From Streptomyces sp. P3 (GTDB taxonomy: Bacteria; Actinomycetota; Actinomycetes; Streptomycetales; Streptomycetaceae), in assembly GCF_003032475.1 (NCBI RefSeq), contig NZ_CP028369.1:5890001-5954000 (forward strand): 64,000 bases of DNA, written 5' to 3'. The notes beneath the pieces were generated by a model. It saw nothing but the letters and a program-made list of their open reading frames with translations. It was not told the DNA's origin and searched no databases. A program made the position numbers and the translations under genes. Shown piece after piece: positions 1-9,843 of the stretch. Numbering within the stretch: the stretch's first letter is position 1; every line of letters begins with the position of its first letter.

Positions 1-1122
1 AACCATCGCCGAGTGGTACTTCTCGGCGCCCGCCGCGGACTGCCGCCACTGGAAGAAGCACACCGCGTCCGCGCCGTGCGCCACGTGCAGCAGCGAGTCG
101 CGGGCCAGGTCGCCGGGCCGCTTGGCCACGTTGACGGGCTGCCAGTTGACCGCGCTGGTGGAGTGCTCCATCAGGAACCACGGCCGGCCCCCCGCGATGC
201 CGCTGACGAGGTTCGCGGAGAACGACAGCTCGTCGCGGTCCTGCGGGCCGGGGTGCACGTAGTGGTCGTTGGAGACGAAGTCGATCTCGCTCGCCCAGTC
301 CGCGTAGTTCATGCCCTTGGTGCCGCCCATCACCATGAAGTTGGTGGTGACCGGGATCGCGGGGGTGATCTCCCGCAGGATCTCCCGCTCGGCGACCAGG
401 TGGTCCTTGAGGGCGTCCGAGGAGAACCGCTTGAAGTCCAGCTGCTGGGTCGGGTTGGGGTGCGAGGCGGCCAGCCGGGGCGGCAGGATCTGCTCCCAGT
501 CGCTGTAGCGCTGCGACCAGAACGCCGTTCCCCAGGCGTGGTTGAGTGCGTCGAGGCTGCCGTAGCGGGCGCGCAGCCAGACCCGGAAGGCGCGGGCGGC
601 GTCGTCCGAGTGGTCGTAGACGTTGTGGCAGCCCAGCTCGTTGGAGACGTGCCAGGCGACGAGGGCCGGGTGGTCCTTGTAGCGGCCGGCGATCTCCCGG
701 ACCAGCCGCAGGGCGTGCTCGCGGAAGACGGGCGAGGTGGGCCGCCAGTGCTGGCGCGCCCCCGGCCACAGGGTCTCGCCGTTCGCCGTGACCGGCAGGA
801 TCTCGGGGTGCGCGGTGGTCAGCCACGGGGGCGGGGAGGCGGTGGCGGTGGCCAGGTCCACGCCGATCCCGCCGGCGTGCAGCAGGTCCATGACCTCGTC
901 GAGCCAGCCGAAGTCCCAGGTGTCCGGGCCCGGCTGGATGCGGGCCCAGGAGAAGATCCCCACGGAGACGATGGTGACGCCGGCCTCCTGCATCAGCCGG
1001 ACGTCCTGCTCCCACACGTCCCTGGGCCACTGCTCGGGGTTGTAGTCGGCGCCGTAGGCCAGACGCGGAGCGGGGTCACCGTCCGCCCCGCTCAGCATGC
1101 GGGACTGGAGGGTGGAGATCAT
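1..1122 (-). CDS. GH42 beta-galactosidase, C-terminus cut by window edge
   Basis: Hydrolyses terminal beta-galactosides, most likely in the cytoplasm since no signal peptide is seen. The 374 visible residues are the TIM-barrel domain. Near the start is Y-G-A-D-Y-N-P-E-Q-W-P, typical of GH42. The acid/base Glu is in V-S-N-E-L-G-C-H (about residue 161) and the nucleophile Glu in F-L-M-E-H-S-T (about residue 317), so the active site is intact as far as seen. The trimerisation and C-terminal domains lie outside the window. Start is the ATG at 1122 with GGAAGGA just upstream; an in-frame ATG follows 8 codons later. It is the fourth gene after two permeases and a binding lipoprotein, 115 bp downstream of the latter, so imported galactosides are probably cleaved here. 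Family call is firm; the natural substrate is not known. Confidence 0.93.
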   Translation of the reverse strand, partial: MISTLQSRMLSGADGDPAPRLAYGADYNPEQWPRDVWEQDVRLMQEAGVTIVSVGIFSWARIQPGPDTWDFGWLDEVMDLLHAGGIGVDLATATASPPPWLTTAHPEILPVTANGETLWPGARQHWRPTSPVFREHALRLVREIAGRYKDHPALVAWHVSNELGCHNVYDHSDDAARAFRVWLRARYGSLDALNHAWGTAFWSQRYSDWEQILPPRLAASHPNPTQQLDFKRFSSDALKDHLVAEREILREITPAIPVTTNFMVMGGTKGMNYADWASEIDFVSNDHYVHPGPQDRDELSFSANLVSGIAGGRPWFLMEHSTSAVNWQPVNVAKRPGDLARDSLLHVAHGADAVCFFQWRQSAAGAEKYHSAMV

Positions 1123-1237
1123 GGCGGTCCTTCCGAAGGTGGTGCACGGGGGCGGCGCGGCCCGGGTGCCGCGCCGCCCGGCGTTTACTGCTGTGCTGGT
1201 GCTCGTGCCGACCGCTGCGCGGTCGACTGCTTCCCCG

Positions 1238-2575
1238 CTACTTCTGGATGGTGAAGCCCTGCTCCTCGCCGTACTTGACCGAGGCGTCCTGCCAGGCCTT
1301 CAGGCCGTCCGCCAGCTTGGTCCCGGAGACGTACGCCTTGCCGACCGTGTCGTTGAAGATCGAGTTGGCGTACGGCTGGAACGGGAGGTACGACCAGTCG
1401 CTCGCCACGTTCGCGGCGGAGTCGGCGAAGATCTTGTTCGCCTCCTGGCCGTCGAAGTAGTCGAACTTCTTGCTCTGGAACGCGGGCGACTCGAGCTCCG
1501 CCTTGGTGGCGGGGAAGGCGCCCTCGCTGATGCGGGTGGCGACACCGGCGCCGGAGTTGGCGTACTCGGTGAAGGCGTAGGCGAGTTCCTTGTTCTTGGC
1601 CAGCGTCGGGACGGCCAGCGAGCTGCCGCCGTTCTCCGCGCTCGCCTTGTCGCCCTTGGTCCAGGCCGGCATGGGCGCGGCGCGCCACTGGCCCTTGGCG
1701 TTCGGGACGCCGGTGGCGAAGTTGGCGGGCATCCAGGCGCCGGTGGCCAGGGTGGCTATGGTGCCGTCGCCCAGGCCCTTGTACCAGTCGTCGGTCCAGC
1801 CGTTGACCGGGGCGAGCAGCTTCTCGCTGATCAGCTGCTGCCAGACCGTCTCGTACTTCTTGGCGCCCGCGTCGTCGAAGTTGACGCCGAGCTTGGTGCC
1901 GTCGACCTTGTAGGGGCGCGAACCGGCCTGCCACAGCAGGGAGGTGGTGAGGCCCGCGTCACCGAGGTCGCTGGTGATGTAGGCCTTCGGGTCGGCCTTG
2001 TGGAGCTTGCGGGCCGCGTCCAGGTACTCGTCCCAGGTGGTGGGGACGGCGATCTTGTACTTGTCGAAGACCGTCTTGTTGTAGAACAGCGCCATCGGAC
2101 CCGAGTCCATCGGCAGGCCGTAGACCTTGTCGCCGTCGCTGACCGCGTTCCACGGGCCCGGCGTGTACTTCGACGCCAGCTTGTCGGCGCCGTAGGGGGC
2201 CAGGTCGGTCAGGCCCTTGGTGAGGGAGTACTGGCCGAGGGCGAAGTACTCGACCTGGGCGACGTCCGGGACGCCCTTGCCGGCCGAGATCGCGTTGGAC
2301 AGCGCGGTGTAGTGCTTGTCGCCGGAGCGCTCGCTGACCAGGTTGACCTTGACCTTCGGGTACTTCTTCTGGAAGTCGGCGGCCACGGTCTTCAGGGTGG
2401 GCTCCCAGGCCCAGACCGTGATGTCGCCGCCCTTGTCCAGGGCTGCCTGGAGGTCGCCGGCCGAGACCGCCTTGGTGTCGGAGTCGCCGTCCGAGCCGCC
2501 GCAGGCGGTGACGCCCAGGGCCAGGGTGGAGACGAGGGCGATGCCGCGCAGGATGCGGCTCGTTGTTCTGCGCAT
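1238..2575 (-). CDS. Sugar ABC transporter substrate-binding lipoprotein
   Basis: A 445-residue extracellular solute-binding protein (family 1, MalE-like) that should capture an oligosaccharide for the two permeases encoded just upstream. It has a basic N-terminus, a hydrophobic stretch and a lipobox L-G-V-T-A-C with lipidated Cys25, followed by a Gly/Ser/Asp linker. The mature start has I-T-V-W-A-W-E, and T-K-G-L-T-D-L-A-P-Y plus F-Y-N-K-T-V-F are typical of sugar-binding members. A longer reading to 2668 exists, but its 31 extra residues are His/Pro-rich and lie before the signal peptide; ATG 2575 with GGAAG upstream is preferred. The gene follows both permease genes instead of preceding them, an unusual order for this transporter type. 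Regulation by the divergent LacI protein is inferred from the operators at 4593-4655. Confidence 0.93.
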   Translation of the reverse strand: MRRTTSRILRGIALVSTLALGVTACGGSDGDSDTKAVSAGDLQAALDKGGDITVWAWEPTLKTVAADFQKKYPKVKVNLVSERSGDKHYTALSNAISAGKGVPDVAQVEYFALGQYSLTKGLTDLAPYGADKLASKYTPGPWNAVSDGDKVYGLPMDSGPMALFYNKTVFDKYKIAVPTTWDEYLDAARKLHKADPKAYITSDLGDAGLTTSLLWQAGSRPYKVDGTKLGVNFDDAGAKKYETVWQQLISEKLLAPVNGWTDDWYKGLGDGTIATLATGAWMPANFATGVPNAKGQWRAAPMPAWTKGDKASAENGGSSLAVPTLAKNKELAYAFTEYANSGAGVATRISEGAFPATKAELESPAFQSKKFDYFDGQEANKIFADSAANVASDWSYLPFQPYANSIFNDTVGKAYVSGTKLADGLKAWQDASVKYGEEQGFTIQK

Positions 2576-2664
2576 GGGGCTTCCACTTCTTCGTGGGTGG
2601 GACGGGTGAGGGTGGGGGTGATGCTGGTAAGGCCTAAATGTGGGGCTTGGGGGTGTCTTCCACG

Positions 2665-3588
2665 TCACTCCTTGACGCTTCCGGCGGCGAGGCCGGACTG
2701 CCAGTACTTCTGGAGGAACAGGAAGGCGGCGATCAGCGGAAGGATCGTCAGCAGGGACCCCGTGATCACCAGGTTGAAGATCACGTCACCGCCGATGGTC
2801 TGCGCCTGGGAGCTCCAGGCGCTCAGACCCAGCGTCAGCGGGTACCAGTCCGGGTCCTTCAGCATGATCAGGGGGAGGAAGTAGTTGTTCCAGGTGGCGA
2901 CCGTGGTGAACAGCAGCACGGTCACGATCCCGGGGGCCAGCAGCGGCAGCGCGACCTGGAAGAAGGTCCGCACCTCGCTCGCCCCGTCCATCCGGGCCGC
3001 CTCCAGCAGCTCGGTCGGGATCGCCTCCGCGGCGAACACCCACATCAGGTAGAGGCCGAACGGCGACACCAGCGACGGGATGATGACCGCCCAGGGGGTG
3101 TCGGTCAGCCCCATCTTGCTGAACATCAGGAAGGTGGGCACCGCCAGCGCCGTACCCGGCACGGCCACCGCGCCGATCACCACGGCGAACACGGCGCGCC
3201 TGCCGGGGAACTGGAACTTCGCCAGCGCGTACCCGCCGAGCACGGCCAGCAGCGTCGCGCCGCCCGCGCCGAGCCCCACGTACAGCAGGGTGTTCAGCAG
3301 CCAGCGGCCGAAGATACCGTCGTGGTAGGTGAAGGTGTCCCGGACGTTGTCCCACAGGGCGAAGTCGTGGGCGAACCAGAGGCCGTTGGAGTCGGCCAGG
3401 CCGGCCTGGGTCTTCGTCGAGTTGATGATCAGCCAGATCAGCGGCACCACGGTGTAGAGGACCATCAGGGCCATCAGCACCGTCAGCAGCACGTTGCGCT
3501 TCGGCTTGCCGGGGGTGTGCTTCTTTCGGGGGGTCCGCAGTCGGGGCGCGGCGCTCTTCGCGGGGGAGGCGGTGACAGAGGTGCTCAT
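2665..3588 (-). CDS. Sugar ABC transporter permease, MalG type
   Basis: Inner-membrane subunit of the carbohydrate importer, 307 residues. After a basic cytoplasmic tail (residues 1-32) there are six predicted membrane segments starting at V-L-L-T-V-L-M-A. The EAA loop that contacts the ATPase is present as E-A-A-R-M-D-G-A-S-E (from about residue 196). It starts only 4 bp after the stop of the MalF-type gene, so the two are translationally linked. No ATP-binding subunit is encoded in this operon; streptomycetes usually supply a shared ATPase (MsiK) from elsewhere. The next gene, the binding protein, is 89 bp downstream. Confidence 0.94.
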   Translation of the reverse strand: MSTSVTASPAKSAAPRLRTPRKKHTPGKPKRNVLLTVLMALMVLYTVVPLIWLIINSTKTQAGLADSNGLWFAHDFALWDNVRDTFTYHDGIFGRWLLNTLLYVGLGAGGATLLAVLGGYALAKFQFPGRRAVFAVVIGAVAVPGTALAVPTFLMFSKMGLTDTPWAVIIPSLVSPFGLYLMWVFAAEAIPTELLEAARMDGASEVRTFFQVALPLLAPGIVTVLLFTTVATWNNYFLPLIMLKDPDWYPLTLGLSAWSSQAQTIGGDVIFNLVITGSLLTILPLIAAFLFLQKYWQSGLAAGSVKE

Positions 3589-3592
3589 CGGG

Positions 3593-4519
3593 TCACGCTT
3601 CCTTGCGCATGCCGCGCAGCTGGACGGCGTAGGCGACGATCATCGTGATGACGCCCATGATGATGGCCACCGTCGCGGAGTAGTTGTGCTGCTGGCCGTT
3701 GAAGGACAGCGAGTACGTGTAGAAGTTCGGCGTGAAGTCCGTGGTGATGGAGTTCAGCGCCAGCGGGCGCAGGATGCTCGGCTCGTTGAAGAGCTGGAAG
3801 CTGCCGATGATCGAGAAGATCGTGGCGATGACGATGGCTCCCCGGATCGCGGGCAGCTTGATCGAGCGGATGATCCGCCACTGGCCCGCGCCGTCGATCT
3901 CCGCCGCCTCATACAACGAGGTCGGGACGACGCGCAGTGCCGAGTAGAAGATCAGCATGTTGTACCCGACGAACTCCCAGGTCACGATGTTGCCGATGGA
4001 GGCGAGCACCCAACCGGGGGAGAGCAGGTCGGGCAGCGTGACACCGAACGCGGAGTTGATGTCGCCCACCAGGCCGTACTTGGTGCCGTACATGAAGCCC
4101 CACATCAGGGTGGCGACCACGGCGGGCACGGCGTACGGCAGGAAGATCGTGATGCGGAAGAAGCTCTTGCCGTAGAGCCGGCCGCTGTCCAGTGCCAGCG
4201 CCACCAGCAGGGCGATGCCGAGCATGAGCGGCACCTGGACCGCCAGGAAGAGCGCCACCCGGCCGACGGCGCCCCAGAAGGCTTCGTCCTGCAGGGCCCG
4301 GGTGTAGTTGTCCAGGCCGACGAACTGGTTTCCGCCGATGAGCTGGTTCCGGAAGAGGCTGAGGTAGATCGAATACACGATCGGGGCCAGGAAGACCAGC
4401 GCGAACACGGCCACGAACGGGCCGAGGAAACCCCACCCGGTCCAGGAGCGGCGGTCCCGTTTCGCCGGAGGCGGTGCCGGCCGCGGCTCGGCGGCCACCG
4501 GCGGTTGCAGCGTCGTCAT
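3593..4519 (-). CDS. Sugar ABC transporter permease, MalF type
   Basis: First gene of the galactoside operon: a 308-residue membrane subunit that pairs with the MalG-type protein. A Pro/Arg-rich tail precedes the first membrane segment (W-G-F-L-G-P-F-V-A-V-F). The ATPase-contact loop reads E-A-A-E-I-D-G-A-G-Q-W-R. A longer reading to 4633 would run through the operator at 4593-4610 and adds a non-conserved leader, so ATG 4519 is chosen; GAGGAA lies about 7 bases upstream. The promoter is probably TTGTAC, 17 bp, GATGTT on the minus strand, whose -10 lies inside the 4593-4610 operator; this explains repression by the divergent LacI protein. Confidence 0.93.
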   Translation of the reverse strand: MTTLQPPVAAEPRPAPPPAKRDRRSWTGWGFLGPFVAVFALVFLAPIVYSIYLSLFRNQLIGGNQFVGLDNYTRALQDEAFWGAVGRVALFLAVQVPLMLGIALLVALALDSGRLYGKSFFRITIFLPYAVPAVVATLMWGFMYGTKYGLVGDINSAFGVTLPDLLSPGWVLASIGNIVTWEFVGYNMLIFYSALRVVPTSLYEAAEIDGAGQWRIIRSIKLPAIRGAIVIATIFSIIGSFQLFNEPSILRPLALNSITTDFTPNFYTYSLSFNGQQHNYSATVAIIMGVITMIVAYAVQLRGMRKEA

Positions 4520-4592
4520 GTAGTTCCTCGCTCGTCCAGTCCTGGAACCGGCGGTGTTGCGCGGAGATTTCCGGGCGCCCCACCGCCACCAT

Positions 4593-4610
4593 GATGTTTG
4601 CGTAAACATC
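4593..4610. promoter_or_regulatory. LacI-type operator, copy 1 (near-perfect palindrome)
   Basis: GATGTTTG-CGTAAACATC, an 18-bp inverted repeat with one mismatched pair. It overlaps the inferred -10 (GATGTT, minus strand) of the transporter/GH42 operon. It shares the half-site ATGTTT/AAACAT with copy 2, about 45 bp away. Binding by the LacI protein of 4758-5804 is inference from position and symmetry. Confidence 0.8.
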
Positions 4611-4639
4611 AGCCACGCAAGAGGGCTGTACAAGCTGTT

Positions 4640-4655
4640 ATGTTTACGTAAACAT
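4640..4655. promoter_or_regulatory. LacI-type operator, copy 2 (perfect 16-bp palindrome)
   Basis: ATGTTTACGTAAACAT is a perfect 16-bp palindrome with the central CG typical of LacI-family operators. It covers a plausible -35 (TAAACA, 4649-4654) of the lacI-type gene, whose -10 would be TACACT at 4672-4677 (17-bp spacer), and lies upstream of the -35 of the divergent operon. So one regulator could repress both directions. Confidence 0.85.
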
Positions 4656-4757
4656 CTGATGGCGGCATGTCTACACTGCCCCGATAACGAAGGTCAAGGG
4701 CCCTCCGGGGAGACTGTGACAGCGGAGCCGACGGAAAGGTGGGCACACGGGGTGGAC

Positions 4758-5804
4758 ATGGCCGAAAGAACACCGGCGAGAGGGTCGCGGCGGCCGCGGG
4801 CCACGGCCTCCATGGCCGACGTCGCACGGCTCGCGGGGGTGTCCTCGCAGACGGTGTCCCGGGTCTCCAACGGTTACGCCGGGGTGAACGAGGAGACCCG
4901 TCGGCAGGTGCTCGAAGCCATGAAGGAACTCGGCTACCGGCCCAACAGTGCCGCCCGGGCCCTCAAGCGCGGCGAGTTCCGCACGATCGGCGTCATCACC
5001 TTCACGCTGTCCACCACCGGCAATGTGCGCACCCTGGAGGCGATCGCCACCTCGGCGGCGGAAGAGGGCTACGCGGTGACGCTGCTCCCGGTGGCCGTCC
5101 CCACCTCCGACGAGGTGCGCGGCGCGTTCTCCCGGCTGGAGGAACTGGCCGTCGACGCGGTCATCGTCATCATGGAGGTGCACCTGCTCGACGCGGCGAC
5201 CGTCAAACTCCCGCCGCACGTCCAGGTCGTCGTGGTGGACTCCGACGCCGGCGACCACTACACCGTCGTCGACACCGACCAGGCCGGCGGCACCCGCACC
5301 GCCGTCCAGCACCTCCTCGACCTCGGCCACCGCACCGTCTGGCACCTGGGCGGACCCGCGGACTCGTTCGCCGCCCAGCGTCGCGCGGACGCGTGGCGTG
5401 CCGCCCTCGCCGAGGCGGGCCGGCCGGCCCCGCCCCTCGTCCGCGGCGACTGGTCGGCGGAGTCCGGCTACCGGGCAGGCCTCGAACTCGCGGCCCACGA
5501 GGAGTGCACGGCCGTCTTCGTGGCCAACGACCAGATGGCACTGGGGCTGCTCCGGGCCCTGCACGAAGGCGGCCGCCGGGTGCCCGAGGACGTCAGCGTC
5601 ATCGGCTTCGACGACATTCCCGAGGCGAGTTCCTTCCTGCCCCCGCTCACCACCCTGTACCAGGACTTCGCCGAGGTGGGCCGGCTCTGTGTCCGGGCCG
5701 TGCTGCGCAAGATGCGCCCGGACGGCGCCGAGCACGGGACCACGCTGGTGCCGACACGGCTCGTCCTGAGGCAGAGCACGGCCCCGCCGCCCGGGGTGGA
5801 CTGA
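4758..5804 (+). CDS. LacI-family repressor of the galactoside operon
   Basis: A 348-residue DNA-binding regulator. The helix-turn-helix is at about residues 19-40 (M-A-D-V-A-R-L-A-G-V-S-S-Q-T-V-S-R-V), followed by the hinge helix N-S-A-A-R-A-L-K and a periplasmic-binding-protein-like effector domain ending in F-D-D-I-P-E and P-L-T-T-L-Y-Q. Divergent from the transporter/GH42 operon with two palindromes between, so it most likely senses a galactoside and represses both units. Start is uncertain: ATG 4758 is used; GTG 4752, two codons earlier, is better spaced from GGAAAGG (4734-4740), and GTG 4716 is also possible. None changes the HTH. Confidence 0.92.
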   Translation: MAERTPARGSRRPRATASMADVARLAGVSSQTVSRVSNGYAGVNEETRRQVLEAMKELGYRPNSAARALKRGEFRTIGVITFTLSTTGNVRTLEAIATSAAEEGYAVTLLPVAVPTSDEVRGAFSRLEELAVDAVIVIMEVHLLDAATVKLPPHVQVVVVDSDAGDHYTVVDTDQAGGTRTAVQHLLDLGHRTVWHLGGPADSFAAQRRADAWRAALAEAGRPAPPLVRGDWSAESGYRAGLELAAHEECTAVFVANDQMALGLLRALHEGGRRVPEDVSVIGFDDIPEASSFLPPLTTLYQDFAEVGRLCVRAVLRKMRPDGAEHGTTLVPTRLVLRQSTAPPPGVD

Positions 5805-5961
5805 CGCCGGGCCGCGCAGGCCGCCCCGTCCCGGGCGGCGGCGTCGGCGCGGGGCGCCCTCGTCGAGCGCCGCCCGGGGCCGCCCGCGCCAGGCCCGGCT
5901 GCTCGACGACGGCACGGCGAGCAAGGCGACTCGGGGCGGGCCGGCTTCCGGGAGCGACCGC

Positions 5962-6615
5962 TCACCTCGGGTGTTCGCCCACGGCCCGGGCCGCCGTACG
6001 CCAGGCCGTGGTGACCGCGAGCCGCGCGGCCGTCGTCCCGCGCTCCGTCTCCGCGGGCAGCCGCAGCGGCGCGCCCAGGTGGACGTGGCAGTGCGGGCGC
6101 CGCACCGGCGCGGTCAACGTGCCCGCCAGCTGCTTCACGGCCGAGCCGGAGGTGATGCGCCGGGCGCCCGCATGGCCCACCGGCACCACCAGCGCGCCGG
6201 TCGCCTGCGCCAGGCGGGCCAGCCCGGTGCGGAACGGTTCGGGCGCGGTCGCCGCCGCGTCCCTGCGGCGCGGCAGCCCGCCCTCGCCGTACAGCAGCAC
6301 GTGCCGACCGCCGGCCAGCGCCTCGGCGGCGGCGTCGAGGGCCAGCGCCGCGTGCGTCGTGCGGCGGTGGACCGGGATGTGTCCCTCCCGGGTCAGCGCC
6401 CGGCCGAGCAGCGGTATGCGCCACAGCCCCGCGGTCGCCATGACCACCGGGTCCAGCTCGAACCGCCGAAGGGCGGCCATGACGACGGCGGGGTCGGCCA
6501 GGGAGTCGTGGTTGGCCACGAAGATGCTGCCCGCGGGCAGCCGCAGCTTGATCTCACTGGTGACGGTGAGCCGCCCGAAGAGCGGCGTCAGGGCGATGAC
6601 AGCACGGCTGAACAC
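5962..6615 (-). CDS. PlsC-type 1-acyl-glycerophosphate acyltransferase family protein
   Basis: A 217-residue membrane-associated acyltransferase expected to transfer a fatty acyl chain to a lysophospholipid-like acceptor. The catalytic N-H-X4-D motif is N-H-D-S-L-A-D-P (His36, Asp41) and the acceptor-binding motif is Y-G-E-G-G (Glu111). Between them, R-E-G-H-I-P-V-H-R-R corresponds to the third conserved block. The family's usual length is 200-260 residues. It stands alone, convergent with the LacI gene. Streptomycetes carry many PlsC paralogues, so the true acceptor cannot be told from sequence. Confidence 0.88.
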   Translation of the reverse strand: MFSRAVIALTPLFGRLTVTSEIKLRLPAGSIFVANHDSLADPAVVMAALRRFELDPVVMATAGLWRIPLLGRALTREGHIPVHRRTTHAALALDAAAEALAGGRHVLLYGEGGLPRRRDAAATAPEPFRTGLARLAQATGALVVPVGHAGARRITSGSAVKQLAGTLTAPVRRPHCHVHLGAPLRLPAETERGTTAARLAVTTAWRTAARAVGEHPR

Positions 6616-6804
6616 GAGGATGCCTCTCCGTAAGGGCGGTCGGAGCCTCAGTGTCAGGGGTCCGGCCCGGCCGCGCCTGAGTACCGCTACTCAGATCCGC
6701 CGCCGAACACCGCCCGGAAGCAGCGGTGTTCACCGCCCCGTCGGGGGCATGCGCAAAAAGCAGCGGCTCCTCGGAAGGAGCCCCACCCCGAAAGGACGGA
6801 CCCC

Positions 6805-6981
6805 GTGGTCGCCATCGTCTCGGCAGTGCTGTTCTTCATCGCCTTCCTGATCAACGCGGCGGACATCTCCACCAACGACACCTTCACCTCCACCAACCTC
6901 ATGCTCCTCGGCCTGACCGCGCTCGCCCTGCACGTCGCGGGCGTCGGCAGCGGCTGGCCGGTGCGTGGCCGCCGGCGCTGA
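6805..6981 (+). CDS. Small two-segment membrane protein (58 aa)
   Basis: GTG at 6805 follows AAAGGACGGA at good spacing and opens a 58-codon frame. The product has two hydrophobic segments (about residues 1-18, [16 protein letters not shown], and 32-50, [15 protein letters not shown]) joined by a polar Thr/Asn/Asp/Ser stretch, with an Arg-rich C-terminal end. This is the layout of a small conserved streptomycete membrane protein of unknown function. It lies 112 bp upstream of phosphoglucomutase on the same strand. No function is proposed. Confidence 0.65.
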   Translation: MVAIVSAVLFFIAFLINAADISTNDTFTSTNLMLLGLTALALHVAGVGSGWPVRGRRR

Positions 6982-7093
6982 GCACACGGCCGGCGACCCG
7001 CGCGAAAAGCCGGCCCGTACTCGCGGACAGCCGCTCCCACGAGGGAAGATGGGACCGCACGGCAATGGTCAACTGATGTGGAGGAGCGGGCAC

Positions 7094-8734
<1,641 letters not shown>

Positions 8735-8768
8735 GCGCCTGCGGGGGCGCGGGGCGGCGTCCGGCGCT

Positions 8769-8805
8769 GCCGCCGCCGCTCCCGCCGGTGTTCCGCGGCG
8801 GCGGC
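8769..8805 (+). terminator. GC-rich hairpin after pgm
   Basis: GCCGCCGCCGC (8769-8779) pairs perfectly with GCGGCGGCGGC (8795-8805), an 11-bp stem with a 15-base loop, 35 bp after the pgm stop. There is no T-run, as is common for streptomycete terminators. Confidence 0.55.
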
Positions 8806-8953
8806 CGGGTGCTGCCGGGCTCCGCGGGCGCACCCCTGTGCGGTGTGTCTGTCGGGCCCGGGGGCACGGCCGCTATGATCCTCTCAAGGTAAAATGTGAG
8901 GTTTGCCCGAAAAGGGCGTCCTCCCGACGAGCTGCCGTCCCGCCGGAGTGATC

Positions 8954-9802
8954 ATGTCCCGCAAGCGCACCACGGACGACGGCGACGAGCTGCTGGCCAG
9001 ACTCGGATCGCTGACCGCCCAGGCGCGTGAGCGCGCGGAGCAGCAGCGCTCCCGCGTCGAGCTGGCCCTCGCCCTGCAGCGCGGCATGCTGCCCCGCGAC
9101 CTGCCGTCCGGCCCCGGTTTCCGGCTGGCCGTGCAGTACGCGCCTGCCTGCCACGGGCTCAACGTGGGCGGCGACTGGTACGACGCCTTCGCCATGCCGG
9201 ACGGGCGCGTCGGCCTGTCCATCGGCGACGTGCAGGGCCACAACATAGAGGCGACCGCCTTCATGGGCCAGGTCCGGGCCGGACTGCGCGCCCTGGCCTC
9301 CGTGACCGGGGAGCCGGGCGAACTGCTCGCGCGGACCAACGACCTGCTCCTCTCCCTCGGCAGCGAACTCTTCGCCACCTGCACGTTCATGCGGCTCGAT
9401 CCCGCCACCGGTGTGCTCGAGAGCGCCAGGGCGGGCCACATCCCGTGCGTGTGGGCCACCGCGGACGGCAAGTCCGGCGTCGCCGAGGACGAGGGCGGAC
9501 CGCCGCTGGGTGTCCAGGAGGGCTCGGACTATCCCGTCACGCGCTACCGGCTCACCAAGGGCGGAGTGTTCGTCCTGCTCACGGACGGTGTGGTCGAAGG
9601 GCCGACGCTGAGCGTCGAGGAGGGCCTCGACCAGGTCGTACGGCTCGCGGGCATAGCCGCCGTCGCGCAGATGGAGGCGGGTGCGCTCGCCGCCGCGGTG
9701 ATCAAGGGCGCCGAGCGGGTCGGCCACGAGGACGACGCGGCGGTGCTGGTGGTGGGACACGACGGGCTGGTGGCGCCGGAAGTGCCCCGCGTCCAGCCGT
9801 AG
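8954..9802 (+). CDS. SpoIIE/PP2C-type serine phosphatase, stand-alone domain
   Basis: A 282-residue phosphatase of the RsbU/SpoIIE family, which usually dephosphorylates anti-anti-sigma (STAS) proteins. It has a short helical lead-in (residues 1-45; Q-R-G-M-L-P-R-D-L-P marks the domain start) and the full catalytic domain: G-G-D-W-Y-D-A-F, I-G-D-V-Q-G-H-N, A-G-H-I-P and L-T-D-G-V-V-E give the metal-binding Asp residues. No GAF, PAS or membrane sensor is attached. The start at ATG 8954 is favoured over 8903 because CCGGAGTG lies just ahead and the upstream residues are not conserved. The next gene, a MASE1 membrane protein, starts 41 bp later and may be its sensory partner; that is inference. 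Confidence 0.9.
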   Translation: MSRKRTTDDGDELLARLGSLTAQARERAEQQRSRVELALALQRGMLPRDLPSGPGFRLAVQYAPACHGLNVGGDWYDAFAMPDGRVGLSIGDVQGHNIEATAFMGQVRAGLRALASVTGEPGELLARTNDLLLSLGSELFATCTFMRLDPATGVLESARAGHIPCVWATADGKSGVAEDEGGPPLGVQEGSDYPVTRYRLTKGGVFVLLTDGVVEGPTLSVEEGLDQVVRLAGIAAVAQMEAGALAAAVIKGAERVGHEDDAAVLVVGHDGLVAPEVPRVQP

Positions 9803-9843
9803 GGCCGGACGGCGGGCAGGACTCAGCCGGAGGAAGGGAGGCG

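Noticed and set aside
1097..2884. A 595-codon plus-strand frame
   Set aside because: Antisense to the binding lipoprotein and permease; composition is Gly/Val/Arg-rich without domains.
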